Virus record (IMG/VR): IMGVR_UViG_3300006802_000087
Span: 1 to 64,000 of that record
Source of the DNA: a virus
Length of the DNA: 64,000 bases
Direction: 5' to 3' (one strand)
Position numbers and translations under genes: made by a program. The notes below the pieces were generated by a model that saw only the letters and a program-made list of their open reading frames with translations, searched no databases and was not told where the DNA came from. Below are positions 16,470 through 25,609 of the stretch, piece after piece (position 1 is the stretch's first letter; every line of letters begins with the position of its first letter).

Positions 16470-16886
16470 ATGGCACTAAATCATCAAGTACTTCGTGGGT
16501 TAGGTTATGTTCCTTCATATCAAGCATCTGCTGTACCTTTTTTGACTAGCTCTTTAACAATCCCCGTATCAACATCTGAACCGATTGTGATTAATTTTAA
16601 TACTGTCACAAGATTTATTACAGTTACGAATACAAACGCTATTGATGATCCAAATTATCCATTGCGTTTTGGATTTTCTAGAAATGGTATCAAAGGTGTA
16701 GAAAACAATAATTATATTGTTTTAAACAATGGCGACTCATTTGAAGGAGCGTTTAAAGTTACTAGTATTTTTTTATTAAGTGACTCTTCTGTTTATTCAT
16801 CGTCGGGTTCTATAGTTGCAGGATTGACTGATATACAGTCTTCACATTTAAGCCACAATTGGTCAGGTTCAATAGGGGTGGGATAA
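16470..16886 (+). CDS. Probable virion protein (YQAS family)
   Basis: 138 residues, beta-rich and Ser/Thr/Asn-rich. The opening VLRGLGYVPSYQASAVPFLTSS parallels the 3964 protein (GVGHVGEYQVSGHVLPITGSS), pointing to a shared virion fold. It starts 4 bp after the DUF5872-like gene and is followed by another structural gene 2 bp later. Confidence 0.75.
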   Translation: MALNHQVLRGLGYVPSYQASAVPFLTSSLTIPVSTSEPIVINFNTVTRFITVTNTNAIDDPNYPLRFGFSRNGIKGVENNNYIVLNNGDSFEGAFKVTSIFLLSDSSVYSSSGSIVAGLTDIQSSHLSHNWSGSIGVG

Positions 16887-16887
16887 T

Positions 16888-18423
16888 ATGGGATTTACTA
16901 ACTTACATGGAAAACAAGGAAAATCAACAAATAATCCTACAATTGGTTTTGGTGGCGTAGAAGTAAGTCAGCTGGTGCCGGTTGCACAAGGAGACTTCAT
17001 ATACGGAATACAGACGCCTCAAACTTTTGTAACTGCATCTTTTGTAGGCTCTTCTGTTACAGCTGCAAATGGCATGGCAGTATTAAATTGTGGCACTGAT
17101 GTATCCGGCTCTGCGGTATTAAATTTAAGAAGAGGTATCAAATATAGGCCCGGCCAGGGTTCAATTATGAGAGCTACAGCTCTTTTTGATACACCGGTAG
17201 AAGATAATCTGCAATTGATCGGTCTAGCAAACAACGAAACCGGTTACTCATTTGGTTATCAAGGAACAGACTTTGGGATACTCCACAGAGAAACAGGTCA
17301 GCTAGAAATAAGAAAGCTAACCATAACTGCCGGTGCAACAAATGGGGAGACAGTTACGGTTACTTTAGACGGTGACGCATTTACTTTTGATATTGATATT
17401 GAAGGGACTACTTCAACTACACAAACAGCTTATAAGTTGTCTTTGGAAGATTATACTCAGCTAGGAGAGACGGGATTTCTGGTTGATGTTGTGGGTGCTG
17501 ATGTGTATTTTATTTCTGGTAGGTGTAATCCTGATTTGACTGGAACGTATTCTATTTCAGGAACCGGTACCATCGCCGGAACTTTTACACGTGTATTAGC
17601 AGGTGCTAATCATGAAGAAACGTTTATTCCGACTGGTTCTTTTAATATTGATAAACTAGACGGTACCGGTCCGTCAGGGATGATCATAAATCCTCAAAGA
17701 GGAAATGTATATGAAATTGACTTTCAGTATCTCGGTTTTGGCAACGCAAGATTCGCCGTTGAAGATCCCAATACAGGAAGATTTACTAATTGTCATATGA
17801 TTAAAAACGCAAATAATCGTATAACTCCGGTCCTTAAAAATCCTAATGTTCAAATTAGATTAGAATCTTCAAATAGCGGAAACACTAGTGATGTGTCAGT
17901 CAAGTCTGCATCTATGTCAGGTTTTATTTCTGGAGAGATAATAAAATTAGATCCAAAATTTGCTCAAAGTTTTGCTTTTACGAATCTTAATAAATTAACC
18001 TATCACCCGCTAGCAATGATTAAAACAAATAGAATTCATAAAAATCAATCTTGTTTTGGAGAGTTTGATATATTAAGGTTGGCAGGTTCAAATGAAGTAA
18101 GTTCGAAAACTTTAATTATTGGATTCTTTTTGGGTGCAGAAATAACAGGAAATGTTAACTACCAATTTGTTAACGATGAAAATAGTATTGTTTCAATAGC
18201 AACTTTAGACCCAACAACAAACTCACCTCCGAATACAATTAGTAATTTAAGTGATATTGTTCCTTTCCATGAAATTGTTGTAGGTCCTTTGGCGGGTGTA
18301 TCTGAAGATTTGGACAAACTTGAATTTATATTTCCTCCTGGTGTTCCGCTTTTAATTGCTGTTAAAGCTACAAATACTGGTGTTAATGGCTCAGTTTCTA
18401 TTAACTGGTTTGAACAGCAATAA
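16888..18423 (+). CDS. Large virion structural protein, marine-virus type
   Basis: 511 residues, beta-rich, no Cys clusters. Signature stretches: RATALFDTPVEDNLQLIGLAN, GYSFGYQGTDFGILHRETG, VTVTLDGDAFTFDID, FNIDKLDGTGPSGMIINPQRG, NVYEIDFQYLGFGNARFAVED. I recognise this pattern from structural proteins of marine myoviruses and some algal viruses, usually taken as receptor-binding or head-surface proteins. Middle repeats (TAGATNGETVTVTLDGD) have a lectin- or Ig-like look. Confidence 0.8.
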   Translation: MGFTNLHGKQGKSTNNPTIGFGGVEVSQLVPVAQGDFIYGIQTPQTFVTASFVGSSVTAANGMAVLNCGTDVSGSAVLNLRRGIKYRPGQGSIMRATALFDTPVEDNLQLIGLANNETGYSFGYQGTDFGILHRETGQLEIRKLTITAGATNGETVTVTLDGDAFTFDIDIEGTTSTTQTAYKLSLEDYTQLGETGFLVDVVGADVYFISGRCNPDLTGTYSISGTGTIAGTFTRVLAGANHEETFIPTGSFNIDKLDGTGPSGMIINPQRGNVYEIDFQYLGFGNARFAVEDPNTGRFTNCHMIKNANNRITPVLKNPNVQIRLESSNSGNTSDVSVKSASMSGFISGEIIKLDPKFAQSFAFTNLNKLTYHPLAMIKTNRIHKNQSCFGEFDILRLAGSNEVSSKTLIIGFFLGAEITGNVNYQFVNDENSIVSIATLDPTTNSPPNTISNLSDIVPFHEIVVGPLAGVSEDLDKLEFIFPPGVPLLIAVKATNTGVNGSVSINWFEQQ

Positions 18424-18430
18424 AGAAGTT

Positions 18431-18805
18431 ATGATGATGCGTCGAAAAAGAAAAAAGAAAAAGTTATGGAGTAAACAGTCTCTTTACGAAAGAAAAGACG
18501 GAAGTAAAGTTCTCATGGACAGCACGTGGGAAGTTGCAATGGCTAAAAGGTTAGATCATCTTAAAATAGTGTGGGAAAGACGAGAAGATATGAAGCTACC
18601 CTATCTGTCAAAGACAGGACGAAAAAGAAACTATATTCCTGATTTTTACCTACCTGATCATGATATATATATTGAGGTGAAAGGTTACTGGACAGATGCT
18701 GCAAGGTATAAAATGAACGCTGTTCAAGATGCAAACCTAGTAAAAATTGTTATACTGGAATCATTAGAAGCAGTTAACAAATTTACAAGATGGAAGTTAA
18801 AATGA
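18431..18805 (+). CDS. PD-(D/E)XK endonuclease, small
   Basis: 124 residues from the ATG triplet at 18431-18439 (MMMRRKRKKKK); the earlier in-frame ATG lies inside the structural gene. The catalytic core RNYIPDFYLPDHDIYIEVKGYW is the D...E-x-K signature, and STWEVAMAKRLDHLKI supplies the N-terminal glutamate. The strongly basic N-terminus fits DNA binding. It overlaps the next, tagged gene by ATGA. A repair or homing-type nuclease is possible. Confidence 0.85.
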   Translation: MMMRRKRKKKKLWSKQSLYERKDGSKVLMDSTWEVAMAKRLDHLKIVWERREDMKLPYLSKTGRKRNYIPDFYLPDHDIYIEVKGYWTDAARYKMNAVQDANLVKIVILESLEAVNKFTRWKLK

Positions 18806-19521
18806 AAATAACAAGAAGACAATTAAGACGATTAATAAACGAAGTCCGAATAAAACCAAGCATTCCTAATATACCTAGTGATGATGCCTTAGGTAAGGTT
18901 GATGACTTGGCGCGACAGGAAGAATTTCAACCTAGCGCTGATTCTTTAGCAGGTGCTTTTGGATATCCTGAAGATCGTAGTTATTCGGCCGATTTAAAAG
19001 GTTACGATAATCTTGAAGCAGAGATGGGTCGATATAAAATTGAAAAATATCTACCCGGATTCCTTAATTTACCCGAGGATGTAATTGAAGTAGTAGCGGA
19101 ATTTGTGTTCTTGTCTGAAGTTCCCGTATTACATATACAACTTGATGAAGACATGGTTGAGCATGAATTAGGTGAAGACACTTATCATAGAGGCACACAC
19201 TTTCAAGAAGTGCAAAAGCCGGAAAATGCTGAAATAGTCGCGATGACTAATGATTTTCGCGAGAACCCTAAAGCTCATGATGTTAAGTTTTATTATATCT
19301 ATGCAGCTCATGGCTCTTACAATGGATCAGATCCGTTTGCAAGAATAGACCCGCATGGAATGGGCGACGCTCAAACAGGTTTTCATGATGGTTTCAGAGA
19401 AGAATATCAAAAAGTTACTACAAACCGCGCGCATAGAATTTCAAGTTTAGCAGTAGAGGAATCGTTTATTGAAATGATGAGAGCCTTGAGGCCTGATCAC
19501 GAAGAAGAAGTAATTAATTGA
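18802..19521 (+). CDS. Tagged hypothetical protein
   Basis: 239 residues with the tag MKITRRQLRRLINE (INE site), the exact consensus. The body is acidic, with conserved-looking patches HIQLDEDMVEHELGEDTYHRGTHFQEV and FYYIYAAHGSYNGSDPFARIDPHGMG. The His/Asp-rich sequence suggests an enzyme, but no family is recognised. Overlaps the nuclease gene upstream. Confidence 0.75.
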   Translation: MKITRRQLRRLINEVRIKPSIPNIPSDDALGKVDDLARQEEFQPSADSLAGAFGYPEDRSYSADLKGYDNLEAEMGRYKIEKYLPGFLNLPEDVIEVVAEFVFLSEVPVLHIQLDEDMVEHELGEDTYHRGTHFQEVQKPENAEIVAMTNDFRENPKAHDVKFYYIYAAHGSYNGSDPFARIDPHGMGDAQTGFHDGFREEYQKVTTNRAHRISSLAVEESFIEMMRALRPDHEEEVIN

Positions 19522-19528
19522 GGTGAAC

Positions 19529-20965
19529 ATGAAAATAACAAGAAGACAATTAAGAAGATTAATAAATGAAACAATGTTACAGCCAACTTTCTTTTTAAAT
19601 ATGAAAGCGCGCCAAGAGTTTCTACCTAAGATCGTAGCAGATCCGAATGTACACCCAAAGATTAAGGATCTGCTAAAGAGTGGAGAAGAATCACAGACCA
19701 ATCAAGGTGTAGAACTTTTGAAGTCTTTGAATCCCGAGTACATAGAAGAATTAGAATCTTATGAGTCACACCAAGATTCAATAGAATACGATAGAGAATT
19801 TGAAGACCAACGAGACAATCTGTTTTTTACCCGCATAAAGAGTATCGTTGACAAATATAAGTATGACATGGGCATTCCACTTAAGTCGGATATTTTAACG
19901 GTTGAAAACATATCCAAAGATACAGCAGCAGGTAGTTATACTGATCGTTCCAGTGGGCGTCGTGCAAAAAGGTTTACGCACAAAAGACTTCACGGTGCAG
20001 CAATTTATGCTACTGACAAAGCGACGCTTGAGCGAATAGCGCGAGAGCTAGACTCAGAAAAAGACATGGGTGGAGAACAGGCATACCATGGTGTTGGCGG
20101 AGCAGGCCAACCTCTACTTCCTTACATAAACGATTATTATCTGACAGCACTTGATTCAAATCTTAAATATAAAAATGAAATGCACAAGAAGGGAAAGTAT
20201 GAGTTAAAAGTTTTTCCAGCTACTCCTGATCAAAGAATATATAAGCAACCGACACATCGCAAACTAAATGTGAGTATGTATGAGACGAAAATAAAAAGAA
20301 GACAATTAAGAAAATTAATATCAGAGTTTTTACATGAGAACACAAACACACAAAGATATCAAAACACTCCGTTAAGATCAAGAACTGTAGATAGTTTAAT
20401 TAAAGACATTGAAATCGCTAAAAAAGAGTTTGGTAAAGTTAAGAAGCAAGATGGAAAGCATAGTTTATTTGACCTGGCTATGACAATGTTAGTTACAAGT
20501 GACACTTCTTATAGTAAAGGCGGCGGTGAAGGAAAAATGATAATAAATTTTGGTACCAGCTCAAGTACTCCAAGAAAAGTAGTAGCTCAGTTAGTTAAAT
20601 ATCAAGATAAAAATGGAAAAGAGTTCGAATCAATTGGCGTAAGGGATTTTAAATCAAACAAAGACTATGAGTTAGTCGACTTAAATAAATCTGGCCCTTA
20701 TATAGATATACTGTTTGGTATTGACGGTTTACAAACAGTTTTTAAAGATAAAGGTAGATATACTAAAGTTTATAATCATCTATACAAAGAGTTTGAAAGA
20801 AACAATATTGAACCAAAACAGTTTGAAACGCCTGGTGAAAAATTTAGAAGAGAAAAAGAAGCAAATTTTGTTAAAGACAAGGATTATTATCTAGGTAAAA
20901 ATCCCCATAAAAGACCGTGGTATTTAAAAACAGGAATTCCGGATGGTGTGACAGACCTGTTTTGA
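19529..20965 (+). CDS. Tagged protein with a second internal tag
   Basis: 478 residues from ATG 19529 (SD GAGGTG). N-terminal tag MKITRRQLRRLINE. At 20280-20330 a second full tag, ETKIKRRQLRKLISEF, occurs in frame in the middle of the protein and begins a separate basic domain (FGKVKKQDGKHSLFDLAMTM, then VVAQLVKYQDKNGKEFESIG). This looks like two tagged genes joined by loss of a stop, or a polyprotein split at ISE. A methionine at 20275-20277 could serve as an independent start for the second half. Confidence 0.75.
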   Translation: MKITRRQLRRLINETMLQPTFFLNMKARQEFLPKIVADPNVHPKIKDLLKSGEESQTNQGVELLKSLNPEYIEELESYESHQDSIEYDREFEDQRDNLFFTRIKSIVDKYKYDMGIPLKSDILTVENISKDTAAGSYTDRSSGRRAKRFTHKRLHGAAIYATDKATLERIARELDSEKDMGGEQAYHGVGGAGQPLLPYINDYYLTALDSNLKYKNEMHKKGKYELKVFPATPDQRIYKQPTHRKLNVSMYETKIKRRQLRKLISEFLHENTNTQRYQNTPLRSRTVDSLIKDIEIAKKEFGKVKKQDGKHSLFDLAMTMLVTSDTSYSKGGGEGKMIINFGTSSSTPRKVVAQLVKYQDKNGKEFESIGVRDFKSNKDYELVDLNKSGPYIDILFGIDGLQTVFKDKGRYTKVYNHLYKEFERNNIEPKQFETPGEKFRREKEANFVKDKDYYLGKNPHKRPWYLKTGIPDGVTDLF

Positions 20966-21006
20966 TCTGTAAATCAAATTAAAAAATAGAATACAAAGAG
21001 ATAAAA

Positions 21007-21438
21007 ATGAAAATAACAAGAAAACAATTAAAAAAATTAATATCAGAGGCATATCAGCCCCCTATGGGCAGATCAGTTAGCGGAATTGCAAAGATTGACA
21101 TGCAACCAGGTAGAGGATATGTTATTGAAGATAAACATGGAAATATTACAGAAACTGATAATCCTGTTATGATCTTAAATGAGCTTATGAGTCAAGGACA
21201 TGATAGAGTATACGATAAAATGACAGAAGAGGTTGAAGATATTGAGACATATATCGAACAACTTGAAATGTTTATGGGAGACTTTGTAGAATATAGAGAT
21301 ACGGATGTCGATCCTTTGCTTGCTCATGACCCGCTAGATATTATGTCAAGAGACTTTGACAAAGATTATGATGTTGACTTGGATGTTTTCGATGAAGAGA
21401 GTGAAGAAGAATCTAGTTTTGACGATGATTGGATATAA
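21007..21438 (+). CDS. Tagged acidic protein ending DDDWI
   Basis: 143 residues with tag MKITRKQLKKLISE (ISE site). The body is very acidic (DIETYIEQLEMFMGDFVEYRD) and ends EEESSFDDDWI. The 34730 protein also ends DDDWI. An acidic tail with terminal hydrophobics recalls single-stranded DNA-binding protein tails, but no OB-fold pattern is visible. Confidence 0.7.
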   Translation: MKITRKQLKKLISEAYQPPMGRSVSGIAKIDMQPGRGYVIEDKHGNITETDNPVMILNELMSQGHDRVYDKMTEEVEDIETYIEQLEMFMGDFVEYRDTDVDPLLAHDPLDIMSRDFDKDYDVDLDVFDEESEEESSFDDDWI

Positions 21439-21450
21439 GAGATTAATGCA

Positions 21451-21936
21451 ATGAAAATAACAAGACGACAATTAAAAAAAATATTAATGAGAGAGTTTAG
21501 AGACACAGGATCGTATCGTAACTTTGACTTTGGATCATCATCAGGCGGAGGACAAATACCTCCTACACAACCGCCTAACGGCGGCGGTGGCGGAGGTGAT
21601 GACGGTGGAGGCTTCGGAGGTTTCAGCGGAAGAAATAACAATCCTTGTGGGTTTGGAAGCCCAAAAGGTGATTACTATTACGATTTAGTATTTAATACTT
21701 TTGGTTCGTGGATGTCATCTAATATGAAGACTAATCCAAATGATAATGAATACGATAACTACTTAAGTCATTTAAAGCGGATATATCCAGAATTCACAAT
21801 GGATATGGTTTCTAATGAGTATAATGAATTTTTTGAATTAATCATGACAGCAATTGCTGAATATGCATGTGCAAATAATATTGAAGATGTTGAATCAATA
21901 TACTTTAATCCTATCCCTGCAATATTAGATTTTTAA
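21451..21936 (+). CDS. Tagged protein with glycine-rich linker
   Basis: 161 residues. Tag MKITRRQLKKILMRE, then a glycine-rich linker (about 29-65, several GGGG and FGGF units), then a helical domain of about 90 residues (DLVFNTFGSWMSSNMKTNP...). Tag, flexible linker, then domain is what one expects if the tag must dock separately. This is the only clear tag without a strict (L/I)xE. Confidence 0.7.
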   Translation: MKITRRQLKKILMREFRDTGSYRNFDFGSSSGGGQIPPTQPPNGGGGGGDDGGGFGGFSGRNNNPCGFGSPKGDYYYDLVFNTFGSWMSSNMKTNPNDNEYDNYLSHLKRIYPEFTMDMVSNEYNEFFELIMTAIAEYACANNIEDVESIYFNPIPAILDF

Positions 21937-21944
21937 CTTTAATT

Positions 21945-21971
21945 TGTAAATTTTATAAAATTATCTATAAT
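21945..21971 (+). promoter_or_regulatory. Possible promoter of the Nudix operon
   Basis: TGTAAA 21945-21950 and TATAAT 21966-21971, 15-nt spacer; a weaker variant of the common promoter. The ATG is 22 nt further on. Confidence 0.4.
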
Positions 21972-21993
21972 AAACTATTGAAGGAGTTAATAA

Positions 21994-22413
21994 ATGACCA
22001 GTGCGGCAGGGATAATAATTATTAGAAACGTTAATAATCACCCAGAATTCTTAGGATTAATAGCATTAAAAAAAGATAGAAAAAGAGTTGGTGGGACATA
22101 TGATATTCCGAAAGGCCATGTTGAATCAGGAGAAGATCTTTTAGAAGCAGCTAAAAGAGAATGTTTTGAAGAGTGTGGTTTAAACCCAAAAATTATTAGT
22201 GAACCATATTCAAATGGAAAAATAACTGTGTGGCTAGGAATAGTTGATGAAGAAGATGAAGTTATAATAAAAACAAATCCTGGAACAGGATTGCTAGAAC
22301 ATGAAGGTTATGTGTGGTTAATACCAGAAGATATGAGACGTAACTGTTTAAGTTATTTACTAGATCATATCCGATGGGCTGAAAAAAGAGCATGGGAATA
22401 TTTTAAATTATGA
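21994..22413 (+). CDS. Nudix hydrolase
   Basis: 139 residues. Complete Nudix box GHVESGEDLLEAAKRECFEECG (GX5EX7REUXEEXGU) at about residues 36-58, preceded by GGTYDIPKG. Of the RppH/Ap4A hydrolase size class, it could decap nucleotide-linked RNA or clear dinucleotide alarmones; the substrate cannot be told. SD GGAG. It overlaps the tagged ParB-like gene by ATGA. Confidence 0.92.
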   Translation: MTSAAGIIIIRNVNNHPEFLGLIALKKDRKRVGGTYDIPKGHVESGEDLLEAAKRECFEECGLNPKIISEPYSNGKITVWLGIVDEEDEVIIKTNPGTGLLEHEGYVWLIPEDMRRNCLSYLLDHIRWAEKRAWEYFKL

Positions 22414-22784
22414 AAATTACTAGAAGGCAATTAAGAAAGATAATAAGCGAAAACTTTAAAGGAAGCAAATTTACTGATGAAATAGGTCGATATTTTAGTG
22501 TTGAAAAAGCTGTGTCATTCGCAGAAAAAAATAAAGATAAATATTTTATTCCTAATTTTCCAGTAGAGAATATTAAGCATGATTTAAAATACTGGCAAGG
22601 CGATGAAAAAAGAATGATGAATGCTGACACTAGTTTTCCTTTATTAGTAATTATAGAAAATGGATGTCTAAGCGTAGCAGATGGCTTAAACAGGCTTTAT
22701 AAAGCAGTCAACGTGGAAGAAAAAGAAACCATAGATGTGTACATTGTACCTAAAGAAGAACTGTTGGAGTTTGAAATAGAATGA
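22410..22784 (+). CDS. Tagged ParB-like domain protein
   Basis: 124 residues with tag MKITRRQLRKIISE (ISE site). The body carries FPLLVIIENGCLSVADGLNRLYKA, resembling the ParB/sulfiredoxin-type motif DGxNRL with its nucleotide-binding turn. ParB-like domains can be CTPases or nucleases; which applies is unknown. Coupled at both ends by 4-bp overlaps with the Nudix and the cysteine-synthase-like genes. Confidence 0.75.
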   Translation: MKITRRQLRKIISENFKGSKFTDEIGRYFSVEKAVSFAEKNKDKYFIPNFPVENIKHDLKYWQGDEKRMMNADTSFPLLVIIENGCLSVADGLNRLYKAVNVEEKETIDVYIVPKEELLEFEIE

Positions 22785-23632
22785 AGATCACAGGAAGCAC
22801 ACCGTTAATCGCAATTGACGATGATGGACGAATTTGGGCAAAGTTAGAAACTCATAACAGAACCGGTTCTGTTAAAGACAGAATGATAGAATATATTTGC
22901 GATCGTGCATTAGCAGAAGATAAAATTATTCCTGGAGAAACCAAACTGATTGAGGCTACTAGTGGTAATACCGGAATCGCATTAGCTTCTTATGCTGCTT
23001 CTATAAATTGTCAGTGTGAGATTATCATGCCTTGCAATATGTCTCAGAAACGAAAAGACATGATGAAGGCATACGGCGCAGAAATAATTGAAGTTGGACC
23101 TAATGAATTCCAAAAAGCAATAGAATTAAGAGATAATAGATTAAACGAGTTTAATTCTAGTTATTTTTCACCCTTACAATTTAGTAACCCATTAAATGTT
23201 GAGTGCCATTACACCACAACAGCACCAGAAATCCACAGTAATATAAAAGAAACACATTTAAATTGGCATACTTTTGTACATGGCGCAGGAACAGGTGGTA
23301 CAATGATGGGAATAAAACAGTATATTGACAACAAAGGATTAAAAGTTAAATGTGTTTTAACACAACCTGTTGAAGATAATGCAACACACGGTATCCAGGG
23401 AATTAATGACGGAGCAGATTTTTTACTTGATAGAAATTTAATGGATGAAACTATTTCTATTAAAACAGAAGATGCTATTTTAAGAATGAAGAGATTTTGG
23501 AAAGAGAGCGGAATACTTATAGGTATTAGCAGCGGTGCAAATATTTTAGCTGCTGAAAAGTATGTTGAAAAATATGACCCGAAAGGTGTCGTAGTAACCA
23601 TACTTTGTGACAGAGGAGAGCGATATTTATGA
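22781..23632 (+). CDS. Cysteine synthase-like PLP enzyme
   Basis: 283 residues, slightly shorter than the usual 300-320. Fold type II PLP enzyme: GSTPLIAI, PLP lysine K32 in HNRTGSVKDRM, substrate loop EATSGNTGIALASYA, phosphate-binding GAGTGGTMMG, and GISSGANILAA near the end. In bacteria the family makes cysteine from O-acetylserine and sulfide; related enzymes make other beta-substituted alanines. The opening MKIT comes from the GxTPL strand, not from the tag. It is coupled by 4-bp overlaps to its neighbours. An auxiliary metabolic role is inferred. Confidence 0.92.
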   Translation: MKITGSTPLIAIDDDGRIWAKLETHNRTGSVKDRMIEYICDRALAEDKIIPGETKLIEATSGNTGIALASYAASINCQCEIIMPCNMSQKRKDMMKAYGAEIIEVGPNEFQKAIELRDNRLNEFNSSYFSPLQFSNPLNVECHYTTTAPEIHSNIKETHLNWHTFVHGAGTGGTMMGIKQYIDNKGLKVKCVLTQPVEDNATHGIQGINDGADFLLDRNLMDETISIKTEDAILRMKRFWKESGILIGISSGANILAAEKYVEKYDPKGVVVTILCDRGERYL

Positions 23633-24636
23633 GTAGAGTAACAGTAATGATTGGCGCAATGAAGCCAATGACAGCAGGCCATTATCGTCTTATTACAGAG
23701 GCAGTTTCTGATTCACAATGCCCAGAAGGAGAAACGCCTGCCAATGAAACTTATGTTTTGGTTTCCATGCAAGATCGCATTAAAAAGAATGAATTCCCAG
23801 TTCGTGGAGAAACAGCACTATCAGCACTTAGAGACATCTATATGGATCCACAAGCAGCTCTTTTTCAATTTGGTGAAGACAAGTATGTTAAATTAGTTTT
23901 TTGCCACTCCCAAAAATTTGGAAAAGAAAATCCAGAAAGAGTGGCTGAAATGAGAGAAATTATTTCAGGTATTCGTGAATCATTAGGTTCTCGAGGTTTG
24001 ACAAATGTATCTGTTGATGTTGAAGAAGTTAGAAGCGGACCTCCTGATGTACTTATGGGTTTAGCTGAGTCTAGACCGGAAGATCATTTTATTCTATATA
24101 CAGGTGATGATGATCTTAAAAAATATCAGTATTTTAAAAAATACGCAACCAACGTTGACTTTGCTGGGTTTGAAAGATTCGAAGGCGGCATGTCAGGTAC
24201 TGAAGTACGTTCACTTTTTCAAACAGATTCTGATACTGAAGGTTTTGACACAGATAGATTTGGATCTGCTTTCCCTCAAGGAGTTGACGTATCTAGAGTA
24301 AGACAAAGATATAGAACAGATGCAGGGTTAGACCCCCTCAAAGAAATTAAAAGAGCAGACAAAGGTACACCTGACTATTCTAGATATTTACAAGAAATGA
24401 TCGATGAATTACAACACATTAAAGTCTCATATAATTCTAGAAAAAAAGAGGGAAAGCAATATAGAAAAGAAGCTTCACTAATCCAAAATACAATTTCAGA
24501 ATTAAAGAGACAAAAAAGAAAAAACGATAGATTGAATGAAATTGAAAATGACAATACATTAAATGAAAACAAAGGTATTGACGATCGTCAAGTTTTAAAA
24601 GAATGGTTTAAAAGACTTTATAAAAACTCATACTAA
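23629..24636 (+). CDS. Cytidylyltransferase-like nucleotidyltransferase
   Basis: 335 residues. The N-terminal domain (1-200) has GAMKPMTAGHYRLI (T-x-G-H nucleotide-binding motif) and GMSGTEVRSLF (the ISxTxVR motif), as in NMN and pantetheine-phosphate adenylyltransferases. The C-terminal 130 residues are a charged helix (VSYNSRKKEGKQYRKEAS, LKRQKRKNDRLNEIEN) ending VLKEWFKRLYKNSY, which may be a divergent C-terminal tag. Substrate unknown; NMN is one possibility. It overlaps the PLP enzyme by 4 bp. Confidence 0.85.
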   Translation: MSRVTVMIGAMKPMTAGHYRLITEAVSDSQCPEGETPANETYVLVSMQDRIKKNEFPVRGETALSALRDIYMDPQAALFQFGEDKYVKLVFCHSQKFGKENPERVAEMREIISGIRESLGSRGLTNVSVDVEEVRSGPPDVLMGLAESRPEDHFILYTGDDDLKKYQYFKKYATNVDFAGFERFEGGMSGTEVRSLFQTDSDTEGFDTDRFGSAFPQGVDVSRVRQRYRTDAGLDPLKEIKRADKGTPDYSRYLQEMIDELQHIKVSYNSRKKEGKQYRKEASLIQNTISELKRQKRKNDRLNEIENDNTLNENKGIDDRQVLKEWFKRLYKNSY

Positions 24637-24669
24637 GTTGTTATAATACTAAAAGACAAAGGAGGCTCT

Positions 24670-25161
24670 ATGTCACTAGTTATTAATGATACAGCTTATT
24701 GGAAAGATGCTGACGGGAAAGAGCACGATGACCAATTCATTAAAAAAGAAATTAAAGACTATGTTGCAAGAGGTGGAAAGATATTTGTGGGTTCTGACAG
24801 TATGCTTTTTCCTAATAAGTGCAATTTTGCTGCAGTGATTGCATTTCACGATAGAGATTTAAACATTGCTAGGTATTATTTTAAAAAGATAAAAGCTCAG
24901 TCTAAAAAGTATAGAGAGCTTCAAAAAAAGATATTAGAAGAAGTTTCTCTAGCAATTCAAACTGCTCAGTTTGTTTTAGAAATATGCCCCGAAGCAGATA
25001 TCGAATTACACATTGACATAGGCACAAAAAAGAAAAACGAGACTGCAAAGTTTTTTAAAATGATCAAAGGCTGGGTAACTGGAACTGGGTTTGATTTAAG
25101 GGTCAAACCAAACAGTTGGGCGTCTAGTTTAGCAGACGGTCACACAAAAGGAAAAAGATGA
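24670..25161 (+). CDS. RNase H-like YkuK/DUF458 protein
   Basis: 163 residues, SD AAGGAGG. GGKIFVGSDSMLFPNKCNFAAVIAFHD carries the first-strand Asp of an RNase H fold; PEADIELHIDIGTKKKNETAK and SWASSLADGHTKGK supply later acidic and His positions. Matches the YkuK family of predicted RNase H-like nucleases. No activity is demonstrated for the family to my knowledge. Confidence 0.85.
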   Translation: MSLVINDTAYWKDADGKEHDDQFIKKEIKDYVARGGKIFVGSDSMLFPNKCNFAAVIAFHDRDLNIARYYFKKIKAQSKKYRELQKKILEEVSLAIQTAQFVLEICPEADIELHIDIGTKKKNETAKFFKMIKGWVTGTGFDLRVKPNSWASSLADGHTKGKR

Positions 25162-25577
25162 CAATATCAATTAAAAAAAATAAAAATTATCAGAATTCAT
25201 ATGGAAAACTATTCAAGACGATGGGGATAACAGGGACTTTATTAGGTACACCCTTAGGAGACAATGATAAGACAAATCAACTATTCGAAGAGATCGTTAA
25301 AGAAACAATTCAGAGAATTATTTGTGATAAACTTTTGCTGATATCTCCAAGAGCTATTAAGAGATTAGACTATTTTCCTACATACTTTTTAGAAAATGGA
25401 CAAAAGAAAATCAAGTCTATCAGAGTCAAAAAGAGAGTCTGGAAATCCTTTGTAGAAATATCTAGCGAAGACATTAAAAAATCAGGAATTAAAGGCGAAG
25501 AATTTATTAATTTTTTAAAAAACAAAAGATGTAGAAAAGTAAAAATAGATAACGATAAATTTGAAAATATCATTTAG
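25158..25577 (+). CDS. Hypothetical basic protein
   Basis: 139 residues, basic (many Lys/Ile), start overlapping the YkuK-like stop by 4 bp. Not recognised. The basic C-terminus (EFINFLKNKRCRKVKIDN) could bind nucleic acid. Confidence 0.7.
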   Translation: MTISIKKNKNYQNSYGKLFKTMGITGTLLGTPLGDNDKTNQLFEEIVKETIQRIICDKLLLISPRAIKRLDYFPTYFLENGQKKIKSIRVKKRVWKSFVEISSEDIKKSGIKGEEFINFLKNKRCRKVKIDNDKFENII

Positions 25578-25589
25578 TTATTGTATACT
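25561..25589 (+). promoter_or_regulatory. Possible sigma-70-like promoter of the helicase
   Basis: TTGAAA 25561-25566 with 17 nt to TATACT 25584-25589. Its -35 box differs from the phage TGTAAC type. Confidence 0.4.
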
Positions 25590-25609
25590 TTCTTTACCCA
25601 GGAGGATAA

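Noticed and set aside
21366-21641. Proline-rich minus-strand frame
   Set aside because: Complement of the glycine-rich linker of the 21451 gene; low-complexity shadow.
22781-22820. MKIT start of the cysteine-synthase-like protein as another tag
   Set aside because: The following residues GSTPLIAI are the conserved first motif of the enzyme family, and no basic helix follows.
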